A stretch of 64,000 nucleotides of DNA from Lunularia cruciata. Taxonomy: Eukaryota > Streptophyta > Marchantiopsida > Lunulariales > Lunulariaceae. The notes under the pieces are model-generated. The model saw nothing but the letters and a program-made list of their open reading frames with translations. It had not been told where the DNA came from and ran no database searches. This document shows positions 53,528 through 64,000 of this stretch, in pieces (the stretch's first letter is position 1; each line of letters opens with the position of its first letter). The position numbers and the translations under genes were made by a program. The DNA is taken from contig OX419760.1 of the NCBI GenBank assembly GCA_948567375.1, positions 31,682,001 to 31,746,000 of the forward strand. The letters run 5' to 3'.

Positions 53528-54271
53528 TGTAATACCAATAGCTAGATAGATGAATTAAAGATGAAATTTGGTTTGGTTTGGTAACATCTGGAAGGATATA
53601 ATACATGATGGAATAAGTAGATAAGCTAGAGGTATCACCAATAGAGTACTTCTACTAATAAGCCAAAAACCAAAACATGCTAGGAAACTTTAGAATCAAT
53701 AGCTAAGCATACAATCTAGAGGTGAAACTTGAGGGGGTGACATCTGGAAGGATGTTACACATGATGGAGAATGTAAATCAGATAAAGGTATCACCAAAAG
53801 AGCACTTTTGCAAATAGAGCAAAAGCCAAAATAGGCCTGAAAACTTCAAAGGCAATTGTGGAAGCCTAAATAGATGAATTAGACCTCAAAAATATGTAAA
53901 TCCCGCAATGATGGAGACAATGGCCTTTCCTCCCCCTCAGTTTGTCTCATCAAGAGCTTTCCAATGGTACCTCACCCATGTGATTATGAGATTCCTACAA
54001 GATTCCCTAAAAGATTCCTTCTAATCAAAGCCTGTTTGACCAACCAGATTGGACCACGACCAACATGTCACCTATCCAAGCAATTAATCTAAAGGTGTAG
54101 CTTGTTGATAGGTCACCTATCCATGTACCTAATCATATGGTGGAGCTTTCTTGGACGAGATCCTCCTTGGCTATATAATAAAGAGAAGGTGCTCCTTTGG
54201 GACATCAGAGGATTGAGTGTGAAATATGTATTTTCTCTCTTGAAGAGTTCTCTTGTCCTCAGAGTATTACA
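53528..54271 (+). mobile_element. G2 solo LTR (plus) in G1 copy 4, TSD AG(T/C)TG
   Basis: 744 bp with TGTAATACC and GAGTATTACA ends. Flanks AGTTG (53523-53527) and AGCTG (54272-54276) are a 5-bp duplication with one change. Removing it rejoins the RT start of G1 copy 4. The TATA-like CTATATAATAAAG is conserved near 54.17 kb. Confidence 0.9.
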
Positions 54272-54357
54272 AGCTGATTGTGCGTGCCAAAAGCCTCATC
54301 AAACAATCATTGATCAAACAGTTCAAGAGTTTGCAAATATTTTTTTGAATGATCTAT

Positions 54358-55044
54358 CGTAATACCAAGAGCTAGCCATATGATCTAGATATGAAATTTG
54401 GTTTGGTAATATCTAGAATGATGTTATACATGATGGTCAAAATAGATCAGATAGAAGTATCACCAAAAGATTACTTAAACTAATAGAGCAGAAACCAAAC
54501 TAGACTTGAGAACCTTAGAACCAATAGCTAAACATATGATTTAAAGGTGAGAATTGGTTTGGTAACATCTGGAAGGATGTTACACATGATGGACTAAACA
54601 GATCAGAAAGAGGTATCACCAAAAGGAGACTTATACTAATAGAGTAGAAACCAAAATATGCTTGAAATCTTTGAAGGTAATTTTGGAGGCCTAAACGGAT
54701 GAATTAGGCCTAAAAAATGTGCAAATGCCCCCCCCTAAAAAATATGCAAATTCCAAGTTTGTCTGGTTGAGAGCTTTCCAATGGGTACCTTATGTGATTT
54801 TGAGACTCCTATAGAAATATTCCCTAAAAGATTCCCTCCGGTCAAAGCTTGTTTGACCAACCAAATAGGACCTAGACCAACATGTCACCCATCCAAGTAT
54901 GTAATCCAAGGGTGGAGCTTGCTGAAATGCCACCTATCTGTGTGCTTAATCCTATGGTGGAGCTTCCTTGGTGCTCCTTTGGAGCACCAAATGTTGAGTG
55001 TGTAATCTGTGTTTTCTCTCTTCTCTTGTCCTTGGAGTATTACA
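54358..55044 (+). mobile_element. G2 solo LTR (plus) in G1 copy 4, TSD TCTAT
   Basis: 687 bp. The left end is CGTAATACC (TG mutated to CG), the right end GAGTATTACA. Exact target duplications TCTAT at 54353-54357 and 55045-55049. Compared with the others it lacks part of the segment with the TATA-like box. Confidence 0.92.
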
Positions 55045-57510
55045 TCTATTGAAGGAGTTACCCTTTGATCAAGGTATGCACTTCAAGATCAAGCTATTGC
55101 CAAGTAGTACTCTTATGAGTAGACTAATCTAAAGGCTCTCATTGAAGGAGTTAGAAGAGCTTTGAATAACATTGACCAAGTTGTTGGAGAAAGATTTTAT
55201 ACAACATAGTACATTTCCATGAGGAGCACCAATATTATTTTTTACCAAATAAGGATGCAATACTTTGATTTTGTATTGATTACCATGGCTTTAAAAAAAA
55301 CTATGAAGAATGCATATTACTTGTCTTGAATAAATGACTTGTTGGAAATTGAGTGAAGCATGGTACTTGTCCAAGTTCCACAATCTTCAAAGCAATTATT
55401 GGAAAATTCCTGTTGATAGGGAAGATGTGCAAAAGATTAGCTTTTGCACAAGGTATGGGCATTTTGAATTGAGAGTTTAACCTTTTGGGCTCACTAATGC
55501 TCTGACCATTTTCATGGATCAAATGCATCAGGTGTTGGATAGGCTATTGGATCAAAACATGGTGTTGTTCTCAGATGATGTTTTAATCTATACTAAGATG
55601 GAGGTAGAACACAAGAATCATGTATGAGATGTCCTAAGACAACAATGCTAATGGAAGTTTTACCGCATGAAGTCAAAGTGTACCTTTTGGTAGAAGGAAG
55701 TTACCTTGTTAGGTCATACATTTTCATTTTAAGGGATCAAGATGGAAGAAAAGAAAGTCAGTATCCATTGGCCTGCTATAAAGGATACCATGGAAGTGCA
55801 AGCATTTAATGGATTGCCAAGTTTTTACCAACAATTCATTCACTACTATGCTCATGTGACTACATAGTTGATTGATCTCTTGGGGAAGACCTCAAGCTTA
55901 CTTTTAGTGGACAAGCACAAAGAAAAATTCAAGAAACTAAAGCATATGGTGTCTTCACAAACCTATCCTCCAACCATATGATCCTTAACTACCTTGTGTA
56001 GTTTATTTTGATACTTCTAACTTTACCATTGGAGTTGAGTTATAGCAAGAATTCCAAATGGGTTACATCCTATTGCCTTTGTGTCTCATTGACTAAACAC
56101 CAAAAAATGAATTACTCTACTCAAAATCCAGAACAACTAGCAATGGTATATGCCACCAAGGTATGGAGGTATTATTTCGTGGAAAAACAAGTGATCATGC
56201 AAATAAATCACAAACCTTTGTTGTAGATCTTACATTTGGAGCACATGAAGAGTTGACATCAGTGGTGTGAGGAACAACTATAGTTTTTTGACATCAAGCT
56301 TGAGTAGAAAACTGGTAGGTTCCATATGATTCCCAATGCACTATCACAACATCCAGATTTAAAGCTTCTTCTCTAATCTCCCATGGTAGCAATCACCATG
56401 GTGTCAACCAACTCAAAGGTACACATGGTATTCAAGATTGATTTACAATAGGACCCCTTCTTTCAATTGGTGCAAAGTCATCTTGCAATGCATGATAAGG
56501 AATACAACACTTTATTCCTCAAAGAGAGACTTCTATTTTGTGAGAATCAAATCTACATTCCAATTATGGGTAACCTCTGACTTATGTGGCTTCAAGAAGC
56601 CCATGATTTACCAATTTCTGGTCATTGAGATGTGGATAAAACCTTGAGGACCCTCCAACATAAGTGGTGGTAACCAAACATGGCATGAGAATTTTGAGAG
56701 TTTATTTGATCTTGTGAGAGTTGCCAATCTAACATGGTTAGCAACTAGAAACCAAGTGGAATCCTTGACCAATTCCCATTCCAACTACTAGATGGAAACA
56801 TGCAAGTCTCAACCTCATCACATCCTTACCCAAAATGGATCAAGGTCATACCGCCATTCTGGTGTTTGTTGATAACTTAGTAAGCAAATTCATTTGACAT
56901 GGATTGTGGATGCCTCCATGCTAGGCAAGATTTACGTTGACACTATGGGATGCCAATATGGGATCCACTATGGGATCTCATCTCCAATTGTGTCCTTGAT
57001 TCATTGGTAAATTTTAGCAAGCACTCTTCAAGCTACTTGGCACCAAGCTTGCTTTGTCTATAACATATCATACTCAAACTGATGTGAAAACCAAACGTAC
57101 AAATTGCACATTCAAAGATATAATATTTTCTTTATCCAATGTTCACCATACTAATTGGGGATGCTTGCCTTGTGGTTGTTGAGTTTGCCTACAATAACTC
57201 CAAGTAGATAAGCACTAGATTTTCCCCTTTCTTGCTTAATTTTGGCCAAGAGTGACTTGTTCTAAATTCCCTTCTTGCTCCCTCTCCGTCTCACATTCCT
57301 CATAATTCCACCTTCTTGTTCATAGTATATTAATCATTACAACAAGCCAAATCTCATCTCCTTGTTGCTCAAAATTGGCAAAAGCAATATATTGATCAAT
57401 ATCATTGTGATCTCACCTTTTAACTAGGTGATAAGGTCATACTTTCTTCTAGTAACATACACTTCCCGCTCAAGATACTCAAGTTCATAAACTTACCTGT
57501 AATTAGATAT

Positions 57511-58078
57511 CATATTGGTCATTGTGTATCAATATACAATAGTTAATTAATATACAATAGTTGTTATAATTGTATATTAGTTGATAGACAACAACCAACA
57601 CGATACCTAGAATTAATCAAATTGTTAACATACCTAATACATCATCCTTATAAAAGGTGTATTTATGGGTCTAAGCATCATAGTCTGCCTGTTCACTATT
57701 GGTCTCATTGGAAGACCTCCATCAATTTCAGATGTGTTAAGTTGTTTCATGTGTGTTTCTTGTTTTGGGAGAGTTAGGGTATAAAGCTAATTAAAGTGCA
57801 CAGGGTCAATCTTTTCTTAAGGAAGTTTTTTGAAATCAGAATTACCTATGCTTCATGCAAAATGCCGGAAAGGACCACTCGGGAGAGTTAGGGTATAAAG
57901 CTACAATTACATCTTCCTTAAAGTGCCAATGGTGAACTCTGATTCAAGGAAGAAAGTCAAAATCAGAAATGACTATGCCACCTACAAAATGCCGGAAAAG
58001 ACCATTACGAACAAAATGCCAAAAGAACCATCCGTAAAGTACCACTATCGGGAATTATTCACACACATATATAAATAT
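57511..58078 (-). repeat. Family R3 copy in inverted orientation
   Basis: Read on the minus strand it repeats the order of 50.69-51.3 kb. Two units have GG(T/A)(C/T)(C/T)TTT(C/T)CGGCATTTT words, followed by CTCTCCCAAAACAAGAAACA and CAATGAGACCAATAGTGAAC. The left end (57511-57600) is itself a small inverted repeat around TATACAATAGTTAATTAATA. It abuts the broken end of G1 copy 4. Confidence 0.7.
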
Positions 58079-58928
58079 AAAAAATACATAAAAAAATAAA
58101 TATAAAATGATTGATGTTTTAAATTAACAAGGGATCAACTTTCCAATTGAAGCCACAAAAATTCTTAATACATCAGAACATAGGTTGAAATCTAATAAGA
58201 CAAGCTCAAAAAGGTGATTATTTCTTTGACTATCAAGAGATGGCAAACGTTCCTTTCTTATCCGCCCTAATGGAATGATCAACTAGAACAGATGGTTTAC
58301 TTTTTTTTATTTGAAATCGAGAACGACTATAATGGAGATAAAGAATTTTAGTATGAAACATATCTTTCTAGTATTTTGCATATCGACTTACCTATATTCT
58401 ACAAATCTATTCATATTTTCAACATTGAAACGTTTCTTACACATAGACCTTCATACTAGATTCATTCAGACAACCCATGTGAGTATATAAATTTCATCCT
58501 AATTAAGATTTCGCTTCATCCAATGTTTTTAATGACTAGAGAAGCTTCTTAAAAATCTCCTTATTGATTCATAAAACGAAATTGGACGCACAACATAGAC
58601 ACCGAACTAGTTTCTTTAGCTACAAAGTAAGCACAACCTTGAAAACCAACTACGAGTGAAAATGATTTGTATCACATAATTTGATACTCCGGAATATAAG
58701 TTGGGGCAAATTCTTCAGTTAGATTTCCACATTTTCGTGGCTTATCCACTTCAGAGAAGATCATAAGGGACTGTTCAGTAGATCCATTCTATAAAAATTA
58801 GTCAAGTTTAAGGAAGGTAGGAGAAATATAATGATAGTTAGTGCCCACGTCAGACTGTTGGGTGTGTCATCTAGCACATGGGATGCTAGTTGGGTCCAAG
58901 TATCATCACTCGTGGAATAGTATACATT
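58079..58928. other. AT-rich intergenic DNA, nothing identified
   Basis: No coding frame, repeat family or RNA gene recognised. Confidence 0.5.
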
Positions 58929-59346
58929 AAAATTTGCTGCAGCCTTTGGGTTTATTCAAAGACTGTTATTAGAGAGTTCCCTCGTGGTGTTTGAAGCTCC
59001 AATGAGCTTTACCGATTCGCCTCGTGTATGGTTTCTTACGGGAGTAGTTTCGGTTCTGTCATTCTAAATGGTGGCACATAGGGTATCATTCAGTTCCCGC
59101 TGAGATTGATGAAGTTGTACTGTTTGTGTGACCCTCACTACAGTGTAAACAACGCACTTAGATGTGTGGCTTCCTCTAAAAGCGACTCTTCGTGGTTCAA
59201 AGCTGTCTACAAGGTAGGAAGCAGACGTCCATGACATGTGAGGCCCAATTATGTCAAAATAGCTGAACTTTGAAGCTCTTCCTGTATGTCTGTAATTACA
59301 CTAAATCGTCAGGCTTTGAATAAACCAAGACACTGCAGCAAATTTT
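58929..59346. mobile_element. Possible 418-bp TIR-bounded (MITE-like) element
   Basis: The 37-base left arm (58929-58965) starts AAAATTTGCTGCAG and contains GGTTTATTCAAAG. The right arm (59310-59346) is its inverted counterpart with about five mismatches or shifts. The arms enclose about 340 bases of non-coding sequence. A clear target duplication is not visible; ACATT-like words occur just outside both ends. Alternatively, two inverted fragments of one repeat. Confidence 0.5.
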
Positions 59347-60264
59347 GTAACATTAGCCAGGTTCTTGACTACAACATGGTACAGAGGAGCCTATCACATT
59401 TCATGGAGCGTACTTTTCTCTCATTCGGAATAAAAGTGATTTAAATTGTTCCACATTTAGTACTCTGCATGCGCTACTTAAGCTTCAGTTTTACTAATCT
59501 CACCAATCGATCGACGGTGTTCGGAATAGTTCGGAACTATTTTAAATTACACAGAATTCCTAAATTTGCCATGACCTGGTCACTCTTGCAAGTGTCTATT
59601 CTGTCGTGCAACCCCAAATGAATCGGTAGTGAGTCAGGAAATGTTTCCGCAAACTCCTCGCAGATGCTTCGTTTTGGGTCTACTCTCACATCTGGCGTAT
59701 CTTTTCTCTTCCAGCAGTCTGCATTGGCGCTGTTCATGTGCCAATGTGGTTGTCCATCGATTCCGGTAATAGGATCTCAACGAATCTCATTCTCGCACCA
59801 AACATGAGATGTAGGAGAGCTCACTGTTACTTCGTCACTGATAGGATTTTCTTCGAAGCACATGGTTAGAATGCGAATGCGGATTCCGTATTCGACTCCG
59901 CGTGTTAGTGATGTCGCTTGTGTAAAGTTAATTGGTCATGTGTGGCATTGGTCCTTCGACAAGTTTGGAGATCTTACCTGGAGTCCCCACACTGATATGC
60001 TGAAACTTGTAATCTAACCCCATTCCTCAGCAGTACGGTTTTGAAAACACTATTCTTGTGCGGTCAAACTGGTATGATAGACTCGAACACGTCTCCTAGA
60101 TATGGAGAAGGTCATGGAGAGTTAATTGGTAAGGTTGAATTGGGGAAGATGGAGTGAACCACGCATGACCACCAAATTCTTCTTCATAAGTTTCACTTTT
60201 GAATTTTGGTATCAATACTTGGCATGAGATGAGCGGGTGCTAGTGAGGTAGATACATACATATA
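59347..60264. other. Intergenic DNA, nothing identified
   Basis: Moderate GC content with short frames only. No recognised motif, RNA gene or repeat besides the elements listed next to it. Confidence 0.45.
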
Positions 60265-60840
60265 TTCCGGGCGATGCATTATTGGAGGAAATGATATGAT
60301 AATTTATCCTCCTTATGGATTGCAAATAAAGATATCGCTGGTAGAGTCTCCGTAGACGTAGGGGTATATAGTGAGATCGTCCCTTTATTACTTTAGTCTT
60401 GGAATTATACGGAACGATGGATATAATATTAGTCTCAAAATTATACAGAACGATGGATATAGTGTTAGACACCTTGATCAACGAATACATGAAAATTTAT
60501 CATATAAGATGCCAAGATACCATTCTCGTTTTTCATACTTTTTAATATATTTTAAATAATATATATTTATTATTAAAAAAATATTAACCCGATACCATCC
60601 ATAGAGAAATAATCATTCCAGGTGATATTTCTTTAGAAACTCAAAAGTTGATAAACCTTTCTACTTGCATAGCTCAACTATAGCTCTATATACTACACTA
60701 CAGAATAGATATCTCCTATTGATCCTATAGGGCCTTTTCCCATTTTATTTCTTTTGTCTCTCGTTTGTTCGGGCTCGATGGGTTCTCCCCATCCTTCGTT
60801 TTCTCTACGTAGTCGCCTTCTCTCCTTCATGCGTTCTAAT
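60265..60840 (+). mobile_element. 5'-truncated 3' fragment of the non-LTR retrotransposon
   Basis: This segment aligns by eye with 12230-12725. ATTGGAGGAAATGATATGATAATTT matches the VLEGVII codons near 12.24 kb. TTGGAATTATACGGAACGATGG matches the LELYGAMD codons near 12.35 kb, TTTATCATATAAGATGCCA the YHVRC end, and ACTTGCATAGCTCAA the 3' UTR near 12.57 kb. The tail has CGATGGGTTCTCCCCATCC and GTAGTCGCCTTC. It is more decayed than the longer copy and contains a local duplication of the TTATAC(G/A)GAACGATGGATATA unit at about 60409 and 60442. Confidence 0.8.
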
Positions 60841-60904
60841 ACATGTGATTATCTTTTTCTCCTCTTTTTGAATTTTAAAGTTGGTATGCGAGAAGATTGA
60901 TATG

Positions 60905-61012
60905 AGTGATAAAAGGCGACCGCGTCGGATAACACGAAAGATGGGAAGATCCCATCAAGCCAGCCGTACAAGGATAAAACGTATGAGGCTAAGCCCCGAT
61001 AGAATCGGTTAT
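60905..61012 (-). mobile_element. Short tail copy of the non-LTR retrotransposon (minus)
   Basis: On the minus strand: GGGGCTTAGCCTC, CTTGTACGGCTGG, TGATGGGATCTTCCCATC, then GACGCGGTCGCCTTTT, the same order as the tails at 6.1, 12.6, 14.8 and 60.7 kb. It lies head to head with the plus-strand tail ending near 60840, making an inverted pair about 100 bases apart. No exact target duplication was found; GATATG(A/G)GT occurs near both sides and is a weak candidate. Confidence 0.8.
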
Positions 61013-61926
61013 CGATATCAATATTTTGTATCGATATAATATTCGATATGGGTTAGAAAGTCTGATCAAGTGTGGCAAGACAAGCATTATATGAGTGCCG
61101 GTAGATTGGAGGTTCCTGACTTACCGTACCTACTCCTCGTGAACACTGCAAGGTTTGACCACCACCATTGTATGGTGACTCTCAACTCCCAAGGAATCTC
61201 ACAATCACGGCGTCAGGAATCGTTGACTAATAATTCATATGTTGTACTATCCCTCTGTCTTGGACCCAAGACGTGGAGATGATGAATCCGTTCACTTGAA
61301 GACCGGGTCGAGCTCGTATTATTTCTTCGGCTTGGTTTGATAGAGATGTGTGCTCACACATGTGTGCACCAGACTCCGTAGCATTGTTGGCTTTCCTAAC
61401 TTGAAGATGATATTAGAGTTGGTGACACCCACCGAACGTACTGTTTGGAGCAGGGCATCCTCTCAGTCTCGTGTAAAAGCACGAGAATGGGACCATACAG
61501 AAAGATCAGTGCCTAGAACGTGTGCTGTTGACTTCATCCAAGAAACTGGTGAAGTTTTGTGCTTGTTTGGGAATTGGCAATCATCCACATCAAACACATG
61601 CATCAACCTCGAAATATTGGAGTTAAGATTCAGATTCTAGATTCGAATTAGGACTGTAAAGATTCTAGGGAGCAGCAACTTATATTTGAGACCATGATTT
61701 GTATCCCAAATCATTTTGAATTGGGAAGCAACTGATCAGTGGTGCATCCTTTACTCCGGTATCAGAGTGCCAACGTCAAGGCGAACACTGTGATAGCCTT
61801 CGACAAGAGTTCCTCGTTTTGCTGAATGCAGCTAGGGATAGGGCGGGTCGCGGGGAAATGACCAGTTCCGGAGAGCCGAACAGGTGATTGCTCATCTTGC
61901 GAACATATCCATTGGTTTGTATCGAT

Positions 61927-61968
61927 TCTACGGCTGGCGCATGCCTCTCTACGGCTGGCGCATGCGAC
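61927..61968. repeat. 21-bp tandem duplication
   Basis: TCTACGGCTGGCGCATGC occurs at 61927 and 61948, spaced exactly 21 bases apart. Local duplication. Confidence 0.93.
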
Positions 61969-62023
61969 GTGCTCTTGTTCAACTGTAAGAGAACTAGAGA
62001 AACCCACGCTTCCGCGACGGGTG

Positions 62024-62054
62024 CTTGTAATGTGCCGCTTCGGCACATTACAAG
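62024..62054. other. Perfect 14-bp inverted repeat with 3-base loop
   Basis: CTTGTAATGTGCCG (62024-62037), loop CTT, CGGCACATTACAAG (62041-62054). All 14 pairs match. ATCTTTT follows. It could form a stable hairpin in RNA or a cruciform in DNA. No gene around it explains it. Confidence 0.97.
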
Positions 62055-62653
62055 ATCTTTTAATCCTCCGTTTTGATGAACAGTTTAATTGTGGCCGAGA
62101 TTCCCGAAGTTCTATCTTGGACGGAGGTCTAGGGACATGTTAGCTGCATGGGATTAACTACCGGTTGATTCCACATCACTCCAGCATACCCGAATCAAAG
62201 TGGGGAAAGCACGAGCTCGACAGGAACACTCACACTTCCCACCATATCCATCAGAGTACGTTAAGATTTACATCCATTCTGGTGTAAATCAACTGGAAGT
62301 AATTTTCCAAGAGACTTAGTGTTCTTCGTCAGCTCATGTCTTGCTCGACCATCTCAAATGCTTTTGACACACACTTGAAATCGTAATCCGACGATCTCTA
62401 GCAGATTTAGTGCAAATTAGAACGCGCCAAGCCTCTCAGACTCGTCGGTGATTATATACCGCCTAACTGTATCCGTCAGTTAGTCCTGGAGGAGCCTCCG
62501 TCCCATTCATTCTTCCTCTAATGAAGCTCAACAGTAAGATGGAACCAACTTAGAATTCTCGCATCTGGATTCCGTTTCACCCACGTGCCAACAATTATTG
62601 ACGCGCATACAGTATACAAGGCTGTTCGTAATATTAATGTCGTACCTCTGCAG

Positions 62654-62795
62654 GTTTGACCCCAAGCAAGACGAAACTGATCTCCGCTCGGCTCGCCACA
62701 ACTATTTTGACATCGTATGCTTTTCTGACGTACCTAACAAAGCTCTTGAATCAAAGTGGAAGAAGAACAAGAATGTGATGCAATTACCTGCTTAG
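62654..62795 (+). CDS. Possible terminal exon of an unrecognised gene
   Basis: After a CTCTGCAG acceptor the frame reads FDPKQDETDLRSARHNYF, then DIVCFSDVPNKALESKWKK, ending in NKNVMQLPA and TAG. The composition (charged, balanced, no low complexity) and a good 3' splice site upstream look like a real C-terminal exon. I do not recognise the family and found no convincing upstream exons, so this rests on appearance alone. It may also be a pseudogene remnant. Confidence 0.35.
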
Positions 62796-64000
62796 GACTC
62801 AACTGCCAATGATCGAAAATAAGTGTGCTACCAGAGTACAGTAGAGGAGTACAGTACAGCTAGCTTATCCTCGTAGATAGAAGTACTGCAGTTTGTAGTT
62901 TTGATGTCGGCAGCTGATGTCGTCGTCTGTATTTTCTGAGTATGATGAGCACCGAAGATTCATTTTGAAATCCGATCATGCAAACTTGTGGTCGTTAACG
63001 TCAGGGTCTTCATTTTCAAACGAGGGCAGCAAAAGGTAACTGAATTGTTGGATTAAGACACCAGCCCGGGAGAAGAGGACAACTTAATTGACTCTTCACT
63101 ATCTCATGGAGATCATGTCCAAAGTGCCCAAAATCATGGGAAATGTCGCTTGCAAGCTTGCTTGTCCTCTCCTCTCCGACTGCTAGGCTTTTGAACAGTT
63201 AAATATGCCACGCTGCTGCAGCCATGCTTGTGTTCTCTGTTCACTTTTAACTGCTGACGATCCGCTACGTTCCTGCAGAGTCACTGGAGCATCATCTGCA
63301 TGAAAGAACGGAGCTCCACTGGAGTTCGAGCCTTAAAAGAGCTGTCAGCATACCAGAACTTTCTATTGCAGGTACACTACTCAATACTTCGTTTTATTGC
63401 GCACAGCAGATATAGAAACCTCAACTTAGACACTTTGCTGTCGTTTAAATTTAGCAAACCTTTTCCAACTTCTCCTCCTACATAAAGATGCTGACGACCA
63501 TCAATGAGTACTACCCCTTATCTATACAAAGAGAGAAGCATTAACGTTAACCACCATTCAAAACTTCGCAGGTCTCCTTTGCCATCGCTCTCCACGTACA
63601 CACTCTTCTGAACCCGGAACATTGCAGCGCTAGATTGGGCTGTAGGTTGAACGGTGAACGAACAAAGGCTGTACTTTGAATAATGTTTTTCACCCTACAG
63701 GATATCGAAGGGAACTCTGAGTGTTGACCGTTCATTGATTGGCGTGAAATCCCCAGCGGAGGAAGGCGTTTCGATTTCTCTTTTGAGAAAATACAACTCA
63801 ATCTCGTTTGGGATAGGGACTTGTGTCTACTGCTCTTAGCTCGAACGTGCAGACGGCTATAAGCTGAGTTCTGAATTACGAGTTGCGGTAGACTTTCCCC
63901 ACACGGTTGCGGAAAATCAATCATGAGGTCGTGTTTTGCCTTTCCTGGTCATCCGAATGTGGCGAAGAAAAGAGGTGTGAATGTGGGCAGCCGCATTCTG
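62796..64000. other. Right edge of the window; possible exons of a plus-strand gene
   Basis: A segment 63281-63371 is bounded by CCTGCAG and GCAG/GTACAC and is open in two frames. Another, after TTTCACCCTACAG at 63701, is open in one frame for about 45 codons. They do not join in phase, so I make no gene call. The 125-codon minus frame at 63547-63924 shows no motif. Confidence 0.3.

Larger units (their letters stand above)
52530..57510 (+). mobile_element. Ty3/gypsy G1 copy 4 (plus), highly degenerate, split by two G2 LTRs
   Basis: G1 sequence lies at 52530-53527, 54272-54357 and 55045-57510. It starts inside gag (matching 34.53 kb). It passes through a decayed protease (53.05-53.36 kb), the RT start (the IK/LIVRA(R/K)SLI segment split by a G2 LTR), the RT core (FCTRYGHFELRV and a FSDDVLIYT box near 55.57 kb, with the first Asp-preceding Leu changed), RNase H near 55.9-56.2 kb and remnants of integrase to 57.5 kb. 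Many stops throughout; both LTRs are missing. Confidence 0.82.
61013..62653. other. Intergenic or intronic DNA with short repeats
   Basis: Higher GC content than the repeat region. A 96-codon plus frame (61350-61640) has no recognisable domain, so I do not call it a gene. Contains a 21-bp tandem duplication and a perfect hairpin, both listed. It could include introns of the unrecognised gene whose last exon may lie at 62654. Confidence 0.4.

Noticed and set aside
61350-61640. 96-codon plus-strand frame
   Set aside because: No recognisable domain, no clear splice sites or start context; chance frame cannot be excluded.
63547-63924. 125-codon minus-strand frame at the right edge
   Set aside because: Cysteine- and serine-rich without motif; plus-strand splice-like signals in the same stretch point the other way, and neither reading joins into a gene.

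Overview
This window is nuclear DNA of a land plant. It has spliced genes with GT-AG introns, a chloroplast-lumen protein, a plant-type small basic intrinsic protein (aquaporin), a 19-exon MCM6, and many plant Ty3/gypsy elements primed from initiator tRNA-Met. The retrotransposon with a C-terminal endonuclease and the AT-rich, repeat-packed flanks make me favour a non-seed plant (bryophyte, lycophyte or fern). That is inference; the species cannot be read from the sequence.

Layout. 1-6.1 kb: AT-rich intergenic DNA with a TA microsatellite and a decayed CACTA-like transposase fragment. 6.1-25.9 kb: a less AT-rich gene island with three confident genes. These are a TPR protein of the thylakoid lumen (6988-9106, +, 3 exons), SIP1-type aquaporin (15363-16941, +, 3 exons) and MCM6 (17873-25242, -, 19 exons, all splice phases agree, 934 aa). 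SIP and MCM6 converge on a 0.9 kb spacer. An E2F-type site lies about 475 bp upstream of the MCM6 start, as expected for a replication-licensing gene. Between the TPR gene and SIP sits a degenerate non-LTR retrotransposon (about 9.9-12.7 kb) with reverse transcriptase, zinc knuckle and C-terminal endonuclease-like domain.

27.8-46.8 kb: a nest of Ty3/gypsy elements of one family (here G1). The right part is a plus-strand G1 copy. It is split first by a 2.3 kb unclassified insertion (TSD TATTG), then by a full-length minus-strand G1 element (38766-44308, TSD TGAAA) with both LTRs, PBS, PPT, gag and pol. The left part is two minus-strand G1 fragments. One of these carries three solo LTRs of a second family (G2), one inside another. 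A second plus-strand G1 relic (52.5-57.5 kb) carries two more G2 solo LTRs. All five G2 copies have recognisable 5-bp target duplications.

46.8-52.5 kb and 57.5-64 kb: mostly AT-rich or low-information DNA. It holds a third repeat family in inverted orientation, a small TIR-bounded element, a 3' fragment of the non-LTR retrotransposon, a short inverted copy of its tail, a perfect 14-bp hairpin, and one possible terminal exon of an unrecognised gene.

The most interesting signal is the non-LTR retrotransposon and its scattered 3'-end copies. Five copies of its roughly 100-bp tail are present. Two are flanked by exact 12- and 13-bp target duplications, and the tail can fold into two small hairpins that recur among copies. 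No previously undescribed host gene system was recognised.
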